Source: an uncultured Anaerolineales bacterium (lineage in GTDB: Bacteria; Chloroflexota; Anaerolineae; Anaerolineales; UBA4823). Taken from it: a DNA stretch of 39,301 bases. A model generated the notes under the pieces. That model was not told the DNA's origin, searched no databases, and was given only the letters and a program-made list of their open reading frames with translations. Positions within the stretch are counted from its first letter, which is position 1. Every line of letters begins with the position of its first letter. The translations under genes were made by a program, and so were the position numbers. The stretch lies in NCBI GenBank assembly GCA_937928795.1, contig CALFWB010000020.1:1-39301 (forward strand), given 5' to 3'. Positions 1 through 7,828 of the stretch are shown one piece after another.

Positions 1-56
1 ACCAGAAGACCGTCGTGATGATTGTTATCCAAAATCCATAACAAGGAGAGAAAAAG

Positions 57-575
57 ATGACCCTTTCAGTTTCCGAAGCCATTCGAACCAAACGAGCCGT
101 GCGCCACTTTGCGGATACACCACTCAAAGAAGAGGAAGTGCTTGCCATCCTAAACGCTGGCCGAAGAGCTCAATCTTCAAAAAATACCCAACCGTGGCAC
201 TTCATTGCCATTCGAGATCGAGAACGTCTGATTGCGCTTTCCAAATTAGGGGATTGGGCAGGTCATCTGGCCGGCGCAGCTCTTGGTGTGGCAATCTTGA
301 CCCGAGATCCCGCAGAACGCTTCTCGATCATGTTTGATGCCGGACAAGCGGCTGCCTATATGCAATTAGCCGCTTGGGAAATGGGAATTGGTTCGTGCTT
401 GGCAACCATCTATCAACCCGAGGCAGCCAGAGAATTGCTTGCATTCCCGACCGAATTTCATCTCAGAATTGCCCTCTCGTTCGGCTACCCCCTAGACGAA
501 GGTGTTTTGTCCGCTCCTCCCCGTAAAGGGGGGCGCAAGACCTTAGACGAAATCGTACACTGGGAAAAATGGTAA
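57..575 (+). CDS. Nitroreductase family protein
   Basis: The 172-residue product fits the compact nitroreductase fold, in which FMN-dependent homodimers use NAD(P)H to reduce nitro, quinone or similar substrates in the cytoplasm. The N-terminal segment with Arg-Ala-Val-Arg (residues 13-16), followed by RRAQSSKNTQPWHFI at about 36-50, is the usual FMN phosphate- and ribityl-binding region. The C-terminal part with the glycine-rich GIGSCLATIY stretch also matches the family. The ATG at 57 follows an AAGGAGAG ribosome site at about 42-49. The next gene points the opposite way, so it is transcribed alone or with something left of the window. Substrate cannot be inferred. Confidence 0.9.
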   Translation: MTLSVSEAIRTKRAVRHFADTPLKEEEVLAILNAGRRAQSSKNTQPWHFIAIRDRERLIALSKLGDWAGHLAGAALGVAILTRDPAERFSIMFDAGQAAAYMQLAAWEMGIGSCLATIYQPEAARELLAFPTEFHLRIALSFGYPLDEGVLSAPPRKGGRKTLDEIVHWEKW

Positions 576-612
576 AAAAAAGTAGCTGTTTAGCCTGCCC
601 CAAAGATCTATC

Positions 613-639
613 CACAGATGACACAGGTGACACAGATAC
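613..639. repeat. Three short tandem 9-bp units in intergenic DNA
   Basis: Between the nitroreductase and the kinase/phosphorylase gene lie three adjacent 9-bp units, CACAGATGA, CACAGGTGA and CACAGATAC. The rest of this roughly 160-bp gap shows no gene, clear terminator or RNA. The units resemble low-complexity intergenic repeats of environmental genomes; no function is evident. Confidence 0.5.
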
Positions 640-737
640 CGCAGATTTCGCAGAAATTTTCTAAAATTAGATGACGAGGAATGCAAACGAGCTTTTACCT
701 CGCGTCTCTTAATTCGGCTAAATAGTTACAATCCCAC

Positions 738-1562
738 TTACTCAGAGATTTCAGGACGATGGAGCGTTTTGCCCAACAGCGAAAGAATTTCAGAGGCTGC
801 TTCCTCGATCGGCTTAAGGGAAACATCAACCAAGGGCCAATCTCGACGGCGATCGAAAATCTCGTAGGCATAAGCGAGCTCTTGGTGGATATAATCAAGG
901 TCAGCATATCCTTGTGGAGGTGTTCCGAGCCGCTCTACTCTCGCCTGACGTAATTCTGCTAATCGCTGCGGCTTGATCATCAACCCCACCACGCGATGTT
1001 TAGGTAACTCAAACAGTTCTCTCGGAGGTTCAACGCCCAAAACAATCGGTATATTTGCCACTTTCCACCCCCGATAGGCAAGGTAAAAGCTTAAGGGTGT
1101 TTTGGACGTCCGTGAGACACCTACCAGAACAATTTCGGCTTGATACAACTCATGGGGGTTTTTCCCATCGTCGTGCCGTACCGTGTAATCAATCGCCTCG
1201 ATTCGTTCGAGATAGCCGCGGTCAAAGGGAGTCATACCACCCGGTATGCCTTTCGGCTTCAACGCAAACATCTCGGATAAACGCACCAACAGGGGTCCCA
1301 TAATATCGATGGTGGTTACGTCCATCATGCGACCCTCGGTTACCATCAGATGTCTCAATTCCTCGGAAACTAAGGTGTGAACGATAATGCCCTTGTTCTT
1401 AGCAGCTTCGGCAATCACCCAAGAAACCTGTTCTTTGGTGCGAATATCCCCAATGCGGATCACTTCCACATTCTCAGCATCAAATTGCACTAAAGCCGAT
1501 TTCACAACCCGTTCAGCGGTTGTACCCGAGGCATCCGAGACCGTATAAATTCGGTGAACCAT
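738..1562 (-). CDS. ppsR: Pyruvate, phosphate dikinase regulatory protein (kinase/pyrophosphorylase, DUF299)
   Basis: A 274-residue bifunctional Ser/Thr kinase and phosphorylase of the family that inactivates and reactivates PPDK or PEP synthase by ADP-dependent phosphorylation and Pi-dependent dephosphorylation. Visible hallmarks are the N-terminal IYTVSDASGTTAERVVKSAL and the P-loop-like GVSRTSKTPLSFYLA followed by KVANIPIVLG. An upstream in-frame ATG at 1592 lies inside the histidine kinase gene. The ATG at 1562 is preferred because family members begin a few residues before the VSDASG motif and a GGGAGG lies 11 nt upstream. It begins 17 nt after the kinase stop and is probably cotranscribed with it. 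The PPDK target gene is not in the window. Confidence 0.9.
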   Translation of the reverse strand: MVHRIYTVSDASGTTAERVVKSALVQFDAENVEVIRIGDIRTKEQVSWVIAEAAKNKGIIVHTLVSEELRHLMVTEGRMMDVTTIDIMGPLLVRLSEMFALKPKGIPGGMTPFDRGYLERIEAIDYTVRHDDGKNPHELYQAEIVLVGVSRTSKTPLSFYLAYRGWKVANIPIVLGVEPPRELFELPKHRVVGLMIKPQRLAELRQARVERLGTPPQGYADLDYIHQELAYAYEIFDRRRDWPLVDVSLKPIEEAASEILSLLGKTLHRPEISE

Positions 1563-1579
1563 AGAAAAGAAGGCCTCCC

Positions 1580-4414
1580 TCAACCATTCCAAATGGGCAA
1601 ATAGAGGCGAAAGAGACTACCGACGCCCACCTTGCTTTCCACTTCAATTTTTCCATTGTGGAGTTCAACAATTTCTTTGACAATTGCTAATCCCAAGCCA
1701 GTGCCATGCACTTTGGACTGACGCACCAACCGGCCGCGGTAGAAGCGCTCAAAGATATGCGGTAAATCTTCTTCGGCGATTCCAATCCCACTATCTTGAA
1801 CTTCAATACAAACCCACTGATCGTTTTTCCAGTTCTTTATTTTTACCCACCCTTTTGGGGTATATTGAATGGCATTCCCAATCAGATTTTGAATCGCACG
1901 GGAGAGATAGTTGGCTTCTCCTCGCACGATTGCCTTCGAATCCATTTCCAATGACAACTCCAAGCCAGCTTGCTGAGCAGCCGGCATAGATGCCGTGACC
2001 GCTTGTTCAACCAACAAATTCAGGTCTACTGCTTCAAACTCAATCTTACGTGTCTTTCCGATTGCCAATCTCGAAAGATCTAAAATATCCTCAATAAGGC
2101 GACGCAATAGTTGGCTCTGTTCTTTTAGGACCTGAATATATTCTGCTCTCTTAGGCTCAGGTGCAGTTTCAAGCAATTCAAGGTATAGCCCAATATTGGT
2201 TGTAGGGGTTCGTAATTCATGCGAGACATCCGCAACAAAGATATCCTTCAACCGCTCCAGTTCTTTGCGATAGGTTATGTCCCGCTGGGTAGCTACGTAA
2301 TTGATCACTTCTCCATTTTGATCTCTAACCGGCGCAATGGTCAAAAGAATATCATACGGTTCACCGTTCTTTTTTTGATGAACCAATTCTCCACTCCAAA
2401 TATTCCCTTTGGCTAATGACGCTTGGATGCTCTCAATCGTTGTCAGCGGATTGTAAAGCGCTAGCCATTCAAAATAATTCCTCTGTAAAATTTCACTTTC
2501 TTGATATGCCGTCTGAACTTGCATTGCCTGATTGATCAGCTCAATCGTTCCATTTAGAGTGGTAACCACAACACCGTCACCAACGCTCGCCAAAATGGCT
2601 TCGACGCGTTTCTTTGCTTCAAAGAGTTCACGCGTCCGCTCTTGAACGCGCAGCTCTAACTCAGCCGCATCTTGGCGCAATTGAATCAGCAAGTGAATAT
2701 TTTCAATGATTGGCCCAAGATTGCGCGAGACAACCCGCAAGATATCCATATCTTCGGCACTAAAAATATCTCCTCCATATTTTGGACCCAACGCGATTAA
2801 GCCCTTTACCTGTTGGTGACTGATGACCGGCACCCATAAATAGGTTTGAGTGCTGCCCAGTAATTGAAATTCTTCGGGCGAAAGCTTCGCCTGAGCAAGC
2901 GCTTTGGCAAGGGTTTGTCTTTCTTCATCCCCTACTCTCAAAAGGAAATCTAAACTGCTACGTGGCAAAATGGATGCATCAACATCTTTCGTGTACTCTT
3001 GCAGAACGGCTCCTTCAGGAGCAACAGCAACCACCGAAAAATCACCCCGAATATCGCTCAGAAAGATGCAGGCGTCTGCAATGCGCAGAGTCTTGACCAA
3101 ACGTTCACTCACTTCCTTTGCTAAAGTCTTTAGATCATTGATCTGCTCTAGACCAGAAGTGATTTGGAGGATCGCTGAACGGTAATCATACCAACCACCG
3201 TAGAATAGCGTATCTACCAAATGTTGGACTCGACGCGAGATGGGTAAAATCGTTGCCGCAAGCACGAGGATAATCAACGTATTGAGCGCTGCATCCGTCA
3301 AATACCGCTCTGGTAAGAGGCGACTGATTAGGGAAAAGATTCCAAGATAGATACCCACCAAAATAAAGATAACCAGCAGGACCGTTACCCCACGGTTGAT
3401 ATGCCGCTCTATTTCAATGAGGCGATAGCGAAAGACAGCATATCCATAGGTCAAGGGCAAAGATGAAAGGAATAAAAATATCGCCGGCTCAGGTAATAAC
3501 GGACGCTTGAGCAATGCTTCTGGCAGTAAATATGTTGTAATTAATGGCAAGGCCGCCAGCAATCCACCGAGGAAGACCAAACGGATCTTTGCCCGTGCTC
3601 CACTGCTTGTTGTATTTCGATAATTATAATAGAGCAAAAAGACGCAAATCAACAAATTGACTGCTAGGAATAGCCTTGAAAAGGGGATTAAGAAGCTCAG
3701 GTAAGAATGCTCCATCAGTTTCGTTGCCCCCCAAATCAGATTTGATAATCCTCCAAGAAAGCCGAGACCATATAATGCAAATAGACCCGCCTTTTTCCGG
3801 TGCTTTTCATTTTGCTGGGGGAAATGAAAGTGAAAATGCACCGAGATAGGCCCAACAATCCACCATAAAAAATAATAGAAGTTGAGAACCCAAAGGGGAG
3901 CCAAGCCAGAAGCCTGTCCAGCGGTAAGCAGCAAGCTTGAGGCAAGGAAAAACCAAAAAAACAACCGCGTGGTCGGAGAACGCGGGGCAAAGGCTTCAAC
4001 AGCTAGAGCTACGCTCAAAAACACAACCGCTACAAAAAGCGGAATCAATCTTCTAAACAACTCTGTTGTTGGCGGCGAGTTTAACTCCACCTTGACGATT
4101 AATTGTTCTTCCCCTCTCTGGACGAGGAAATCAACTGTATCACCAGGATGTTTTCCCCAATACCGGGCGATCTCATCAGATACTGGTTTACCGTCAATGG
4201 CGATCAGGAGATCACCCACTTCTAAATTCGAATGGGATTTTCCCTCGTCTAGAGCAAGAACCTGATGAGAGGATGACAGGTTGCGTATTCCGTCATCTGG
4301 ATAGCTCTGCATGAGGAGCGCTACCCAAAAAATCAAGGTAAACGCCAATAATCCAATCAAAAAAGGCGCACTGAGACGGACCCTTGAGGAGGGCTGAAGG
4401 GATACGATTTTCAT
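1580..4414 (-). CDS. Multi-TM PDZ-GAF-PAS histidine kinase, ComP-like input architecture
   Basis: The 944-residue sensor kinase starts with a transmembrane helix (about 17-35). A PDZ-like extracytoplasmic domain follows (about 45-112, with LEVGDLLIAIDGKPVSD), then roughly eight or nine further membrane helices (about 122-392). Cytoplasmic parts are a GAF-like domain (about 430-590), a PAS domain (about 620-720), a HisKA domain with DVSHELRTP (phospho-acceptor His732) and an HATPase with NLIGNAIQYTP, DSGIGI and GTGLGLAI boxes. The TM-PDZ-multi-TM input matches Bacillus ComP, although ComP carries a HisKA_3-type transmitter. The gene lies 83 nt downstream of the prenyl-synthase-like gene. No response regulator is in the window. 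The start codon sits 7 nt after a -10-like box, suggesting an extra leaderless promoter. Confidence 0.9.
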   Translation of the reverse strand: MKIVSLQPSSRVRLSAPFLIGLLAFTLIFWVALLMQSYPDDGIRNLSSSHQVLALDEGKSHSNLEVGDLLIAIDGKPVSDEIARYWGKHPGDTVDFLVQRGEEQLIVKVELNSPPTTELFRRLIPLFVAVVFLSVALAVEAFAPRSPTTRLFFWFFLASSLLLTAGQASGLAPLWVLNFYYFLWWIVGPISVHFHFHFPQQNEKHRKKAGLFALYGLGFLGGLSNLIWGATKLMEHSYLSFLIPFSRLFLAVNLLICVFLLYYNYRNTTSSGARAKIRLVFLGGLLAALPLITTYLLPEALLKRPLLPEPAIFLFLSSLPLTYGYAVFRYRLIEIERHINRGVTVLLVIFILVGIYLGIFSLISRLLPERYLTDAALNTLIILVLAATILPISRRVQHLVDTLFYGGWYDYRSAILQITSGLEQINDLKTLAKEVSERLVKTLRIADACIFLSDIRGDFSVVAVAPEGAVLQEYTKDVDASILPRSSLDFLLRVGDEERQTLAKALAQAKLSPEEFQLLGSTQTYLWVPVISHQQVKGLIALGPKYGGDIFSAEDMDILRVVSRNLGPIIENIHLLIQLRQDAAELELRVQERTRELFEAKKRVEAILASVGDGVVVTTLNGTIELINQAMQVQTAYQESEILQRNYFEWLALYNPLTTIESIQASLAKGNIWSGELVHQKKNGEPYDILLTIAPVRDQNGEVINYVATQRDITYRKELERLKDIFVADVSHELRTPTTNIGLYLELLETAPEPKRAEYIQVLKEQSQLLRRLIEDILDLSRLAIGKTRKIEFEAVDLNLLVEQAVTASMPAAQQAGLELSLEMDSKAIVRGEANYLSRAIQNLIGNAIQYTPKGWVKIKNWKNDQWVCIEVQDSGIGIAEEDLPHIFERFYRGRLVRQSKVHGTGLGLAIVKEIVELHNGKIEVESKVGVGSLFRLYLPIWNG

Positions 4415-4421
4415 CGGCTTT

Positions 4422-4450
4422 AGTTTACTATGTTATTGGATGGGTAGCAA
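4422..4450 (-). promoter_or_regulatory. Candidate internal promoter for the histidine kinase
   Basis: On the minus strand a TTGCTA (-35, 4445-4450) and TAAACT (-10, 4422-4427) are separated by 17 bp. Only 7 nt separate the -10 from the kinase ATG, which would give a leaderless transcript. Each box matches consensus at four of six positions, so this is a moderate prediction. Confidence 0.4.
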
Positions 4451-4497
4451 TAAGGATGCCATTTTTTGTAAAACCGCCCAGTTTTCGAAGCTACTGC

Positions 4498-5502
4498 TCA
4501 AATCTCATCTGCCAAGGTGGTCAGAATCGTCAGTAGGGCTTCTCTGGGTTCTTGAAGAAACAGGTCATTGTGCAGAGCTTTTCTCGCCGACTCCACTTCT
4601 TGTGCCAGGATAGTGAGGATAAACACCGCAGCTCCAGAACGATCAACCCATTCACTATAGGTCTGCCATTCTTCGGGAGAACGGTTTATTCTCTCTATGA
4701 CTTTGCGGAGCAATTCTTTCTCTTCCGATGGCAAGACTTCAAGGGTATAAACCGTTGCGAGATTTTTACCCAAATCCATTTTTTGGAGAATTTGTTTGTC
4801 TCCCGCCTGTAATCGATGCCAATCCTCCAAATCATCCAAAATTTGGATCACGCAACCCAGATGGGTGCCAAAGTCCGATAGACCCTTTACGCACCCTGTC
4901 TCCTTGCTTGCCATCCTTGCTCCCGCATAACAAGCCAATGAGAAAAAGGAACCCGACTTTTTTCTCAGCATTTCGAGATAATCCGCCAACGACATCTCCT
5001 GCGCAGAGACATCCCGTTGTTGCCCTTCACACATCTCCAACAGCTTGTTTTGAAAGATCCGCAGCACGCTTTTGACCGACTCCAGGTCATAATCTTGGTA
5101 TAGCATCTCTACCAGAAGGGCATTTGCAATGAAAAAAAAGCTCGAAGCCATATTCAACCATTCAGAGGATGAAAGCTGATTGAAGTCCGTAAGAAGCTGA
5201 TCATCCTGATCCTGAAGACTGTCCATCAAATCAGCCGCAAGATAAAATAAATACCAGGCCGTGCTGATTTCAATTGGGAAAAGGGCTCCCCCCCTGCAAG
5301 CCTGATAGGACAAACGCGGCAAAAGAATTGTCAGGTTGCTTTTGGATAATTTTTCAGATTGTGGTGAGAGACGCGCCAAAAGTTCCCATATCGCATCCTT
5401 AAACGGATGCGATATGGGAGACCGCGTCAAATAGGATTGAACCGTTTGAGAGATTAAGTCAAATTCTCGGAGGGCGAGCGATTCGAGTTCGTCTACCGCC
5501 AT
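4498..5502 (-). CDS. Polyprenyl synthase-fold protein, ComQ-like candidate peptide prenyltransferase
   Basis: The 334-residue protein has the isoprenyl diphosphate synthase fold. A first Asp-rich region (DLMDSLQDQDD, 91-101) is degenerate compared with DDxxD. A GQQRD motif (160-164), a KKSGSFF helix start (181-187) and a second Asp motif ILDDLED (221-227) followed by MDLGKNLATVY all fit the family. Members make polyprenyl diphosphates or, in the ComQ branch, prenylate a Trp of a peptide pheromone. Its ATG lies within the last codons of the upstream peptide gene (10-nt overlap), so translation is probably coupled, and a membrane sensor kinase follows. That context favours the ComQ role over ordinary isoprenoid synthesis. 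The alternative is a housekeeping geranylgeranyl-type synthase, which would usually keep a canonical first DDxxD. Confidence 0.72.
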   Translation of the reverse strand: MAVDELESLALREFDLISQTVQSYLTRSPISHPFKDAIWELLARLSPQSEKLSKSNLTILLPRLSYQACRGGALFPIEISTAWYLFYLAADLMDSLQDQDDQLLTDFNQLSSSEWLNMASSFFFIANALLVEMLYQDYDLESVKSVLRIFQNKLLEMCEGQQRDVSAQEMSLADYLEMLRKKSGSFFSLACYAGARMASKETGCVKGLSDFGTHLGCVIQILDDLEDWHRLQAGDKQILQKMDLGKNLATVYTLEVLPSEEKELLRKVIERINRSPEEWQTYSEWVDRSGAAVFILTILAQEVESARKALHNDLFLQEPREALLTILTTLADEI

Positions 5503-5708
5503 CCGAGATACAGCGAGGCTACTTCCTGCATTGAAATCAGGCTTCCATCCGGCTGCGTTGAGCGGTGCAAACCTCGCGCTAAAAAGGCCTTTTCCTCATG
5601 GCTGAGTTTTAAACCCTTTTCTGCCAAAGCCCCATCCGGGTCCGCTTGCAAGCGGGCAGCAAATTCAGAATCGGTAGAGAGCTGGTAGACGACTTGGGCG
5701 AGTGTCAT
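5493..5708 (-). CDS. Small Trp-ending peptide, ComX-like or RiPP precursor
   Basis: A 71-residue peptide with no signal sequence, starting MTLAQVVYQL and ending LYLGWR. The only tryptophan is residue 70, next to last. The N-terminal half is helical and charged, and the segment DPDGALAEKGLKLSHEEKAFL (23-43) resembles short RiPP leader peptides. Length is within the range I recall for ComX prepeptides (about 55-75), whose single near-C-terminal Trp is prenylated by ComQ. The start at 5708 is chosen over an in-frame ATG at 5780 because an AAGGAG lies 10 nt upstream and the longer form would run over the promoter. It overlaps the prenyl-synthase-like gene. No protease or exporter is nearby. Function is inferred from context. 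Confidence 0.72.
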   Translation of the reverse strand: MTLAQVVYQLSTDSEFAARLQADPDGALAEKGLKLSHEEKAFLARGLHRSTQPDGSLISMQEVASLYLGWR

Positions 5709-5761
5709 TTTTACCTTTCTCCTTGTAAAATGGGTATAATATGGTTGCAAATAACAATTAA

Positions 5762-5790
5762 AATTTACCATAAATAACATGGAATGTCAA
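5762..5790 (-). promoter_or_regulatory. Promoter of the Trp-peptide/prenyl-synthase operon
   Basis: On the minus strand a perfect TTGACA (5785-5790) is followed after 17 bp by TAAATT (5762-5767, four of six consensus matches). Transcription would begin near 5755, giving a leader of about 45 nt before the peptide ATG at 5708. Confidence 0.6.
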
Positions 5791-5797
5791 TAATTTT

Positions 5798-5841
5798 CCC
5801 TAAATATTGGGTTAAGAGTCAATTAACCCCAAGATATAGGG
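5798..5841. promoter_or_regulatory. Long imperfect inverted repeat, candidate operator
   Basis: The arm CCCTAAATATTGGGTTAA (5798-5815) is mirrored by TTAACCCCAAGATATAGGG (5823-5841) around a 7-nt centre. The arms pair at all but a few positions. The element sits 8 bp upstream of the peptide-operon -35 and also upstream of the divergent MBL gene. That position fits a dimeric activator for the peptide promoter or a shared regulator of both genes. Confidence 0.6.
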
Positions 5842-5884
5842 GTAAATAACAAAATTTTTTGAATTTTATAGACGGAGCAGAGAG

Positions 5885-6784
5885 ATGTCTTTGGAACGCG
5901 TTTTCACGGTTGACTTGAACTTCTTCGACTTTCCAGGTGCTATTGCCTGCTATCTTGTGCGTCTTTCAGATCGTGCCGTTCTCATCGACCCGGGACCAGC
6001 TACAACCATTCCAACCTTGCAGAAGGTCTTAGCTGACCGGAATCTAACTCCCTCCGATGTGAGCGATGTCTTCATTACTCATATTCACCTTGACCATGCA
6101 GGAGCAGTCGGCTGGCTAGCTGAGCAAGGAGCAATGATTCATGTTCATCCAAAAGGCGCAGCCCACCTAGTTAACCCAGAAAAATTGATCCAAAGCGCCA
6201 GTCGCATCTACGGCGACCTCATGGATACCTTGTGGGGAGAATTCAAACCCGTTTCAGAAGAGAGGATCCATATCCCAGCCGACAATGAGCTTATCCCAAT
6301 CAACGGCCATCAATTTCAGGTCTTAGATACGCCCGGACACTCAGATCATCATTTTGCTATCTTGTTCGAGGGAATCTTGTTCTCAGGTGACATCGGTGGC
6401 ATTCGCGTTGGGAACTTCGATCACATCGAGCTGCCCACCCCTCCACCCGAGTTCAATCCACTGAAATGGCGGGAAAGCCTGAAGCGATTGAAGGAGCTAG
6501 ACTTGCGAGCCATTGCCCCAACTCACTTCGGCATCTATACCGACGTCCAATATCATCTCGATCATCTCTTTAGTCAGCTTGAGCGGCTTGAAGAGTGGTT
6601 AGAAAAACAAATGGTGCGCCAACCAACCGTTGAAGAATTGAATGAGGCATTAGGGCAGTGGCTTGACCAACAAGGTCGCAACCAACTGCCCCAACAATAT
6701 CAACCCTACTTTACTTATTTGAATCCGACTTGGATGAGCGCGGCTGGCATCTACCGTTACTGGCGCAAGGTGCGTCAGGCTTGA
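5885..6784 (+). CDS. Metallo-beta-lactamase-fold hydrolase
   Basis: The 299-residue cytoplasmic protein has the MBL fold: HIHLDH at residues 66-71 provides metal ligands, with further ligands expected in DTPGHSDHH (about 147-155), in SGD near residue 167, and in the late APTHFG His. The layout resembles glyoxalase II-like or lactonase-like members. The extra C-terminal helical segment (about 225-299) is common in MBL hydrolases of this size. A GGAG lies 7 nt before the ATG. It is divergent from the Trp-peptide gene and shares the inverted repeat at 5798-5841, so coregulation is possible, but no link in function can be shown. Substrate is unknown. Confidence 0.85.
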   Translation: MSLERVFTVDLNFFDFPGAIACYLVRLSDRAVLIDPGPATTIPTLQKVLADRNLTPSDVSDVFITHIHLDHAGAVGWLAEQGAMIHVHPKGAAHLVNPEKLIQSASRIYGDLMDTLWGEFKPVSEERIHIPADNELIPINGHQFQVLDTPGHSDHHFAILFEGILFSGDIGGIRVGNFDHIELPTPPPEFNPLKWRESLKRLKELDLRAIAPTHFGIYTDVQYHLDHLFSQLERLEEWLEKQMVRQPTVEELNEALGQWLDQQGRNQLPQQYQPYFTYLNPTWMSAAGIYRYWRKVRQA

Positions 6785-7827
6785 AACACCCGGTTTAGCT
6801 CCGCTAAGGTCTCTCTCGACGGTCTAAGTTGATCTTCCCTTAGGCGGTTTAGAGGAGTCTCGGTCAATTGATAGATATCCCACATCGAGGGCTGATTGGG
6901 ATCAATATAGATCAAGCCGGTGATTAAGCAATGACAACGATTAGATTCCTCCAAAACCTTCATGGCTGCTTCGCGATTGGTTGGGTCATAATCTTGTCCG
7001 AGTTTCTTCAAGACAATCATCGAACCATCGTGCAACTCCACTTCGCGCACTTCACCCTCATCGTATTCGAGCAATATTTCCTCGGCGCGTGGCACGTAGG
7101 ATAATTCATGCAGCGCAGTTTCGTGTTCTTTACCCCAAGCGTATGAATGGGTCGCATGGTCAACATTATTGAAGGTAACGCAAGGAGAAATGATATCCAG
7201 AACAGCCACACCATTGTGGTTGAGTGCAGCCTTGATTAATTCTTTCACCTGCTTTGGATCGCCAGCAAATGAGCGGGCGACAAAGGTTGCATGTCCGACC
7301 AGTGCCTCCCAAGCAATATCAATCGGCATATAGGGGTTGATCCCATGCGACTTTAGCTCTAATCCCTGATCCGCCGTGGCCGAGAATTGACCTTTGGTCA
7401 ATCCATAAACGCCGTTATTCTCAACGATATAGACCAAGCGCATGTTGCGGCGCAATAAATGTTTGAACTGTCCCATCCCGATACTTGCCGTATCGCCATC
7501 GCCGCTGACCCCGATGCCGCGCAGGGTGTGGTCAGCAAACAGCGCCCCGGTGGCTAGGGATGGCATTCGACCATGTAATCCATTGAAGCCAAACGAACGG
7601 CTGAGAAAATAAAAAGGACTCTTGCTCGAACATCCAATCCCGCTAAATTTGACAATCTCCTCGGGCAATAGGTTTAACTCGTAACAAGCCGCAATGATCT
7701 GGCTTGAAATCGAGTTATGACCACACCCCTGGCAAAGGGTAGAGGGATTCCCGCGGTAATCGGCTTTGGTCAAGCCCACCGCATTGACAACCACTTTCAC
7801 ATCCGTGTGAGATACCCCGTTACTCAT
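6775..7827 (-). CDS. korB: 2-oxoacid:ferredoxin oxidoreductase, beta subunit
   Basis: This TPP-binding subunit carries out CoA-dependent oxidative decarboxylation of a 2-oxoacid (2-oxoglutarate or related) with ferredoxin as acceptor. Visible signs are CQGCGH near the start, GIGCSSKSP, the TPP/Mg motif GDGDTASIGMGQFKHLLRRN, and ISPCVTFNN; these cysteines fit the subunit's [4Fe-4S] cluster. The ATG at 7827 (MSNGVSH, 350 residues) is chosen over an upstream ATG at 7851 because AGGAGAG lies 5 nt before it. It starts 1 nt after the alpha-subunit stop. The family does not distinguish 2-oxoglutarate from pyruvate securely. Its 3' end overlaps the MBL gene by 10 nt. Confidence 0.9.
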   Translation of the reverse strand: MSNGVSHTDVKVVVNAVGLTKADYRGNPSTLCQGCGHNSISSQIIAACYELNLLPEEIVKFSGIGCSSKSPFYFLSRSFGFNGLHGRMPSLATGALFADHTLRGIGVSGDGDTASIGMGQFKHLLRRNMRLVYIVENNGVYGLTKGQFSATADQGLELKSHGINPYMPIDIAWEALVGHATFVARSFAGDPKQVKELIKAALNHNGVAVLDIISPCVTFNNVDHATHSYAWGKEHETALHELSYVPRAEEILLEYDEGEVREVELHDGSMIVLKKLGQDYDPTNREAAMKVLEESNRCHCLITGLIYIDPNQPSMWDIYQLTETPLNRLREDQLRPSRETLAELNRVFQA

Positions 7828-7828
7828 T

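Noticed and set aside
613..639. CRISPR-like short repeats
   Set aside because: Units of 9 bp with no spacers, only three copies, and no cas genes.
3882..4265. 127-codon plus-strand frame within the histidine kinase gene
   Set aside because: It lies opposite a well-supported membrane domain and PDZ, with no recognisable domain or start signal.
5709..5780. 24-residue N-terminal extension of the Trp-peptide
   Set aside because: It would cross the -10 box of the predicted promoter, and the internal ATG has a good AAGGAG site.
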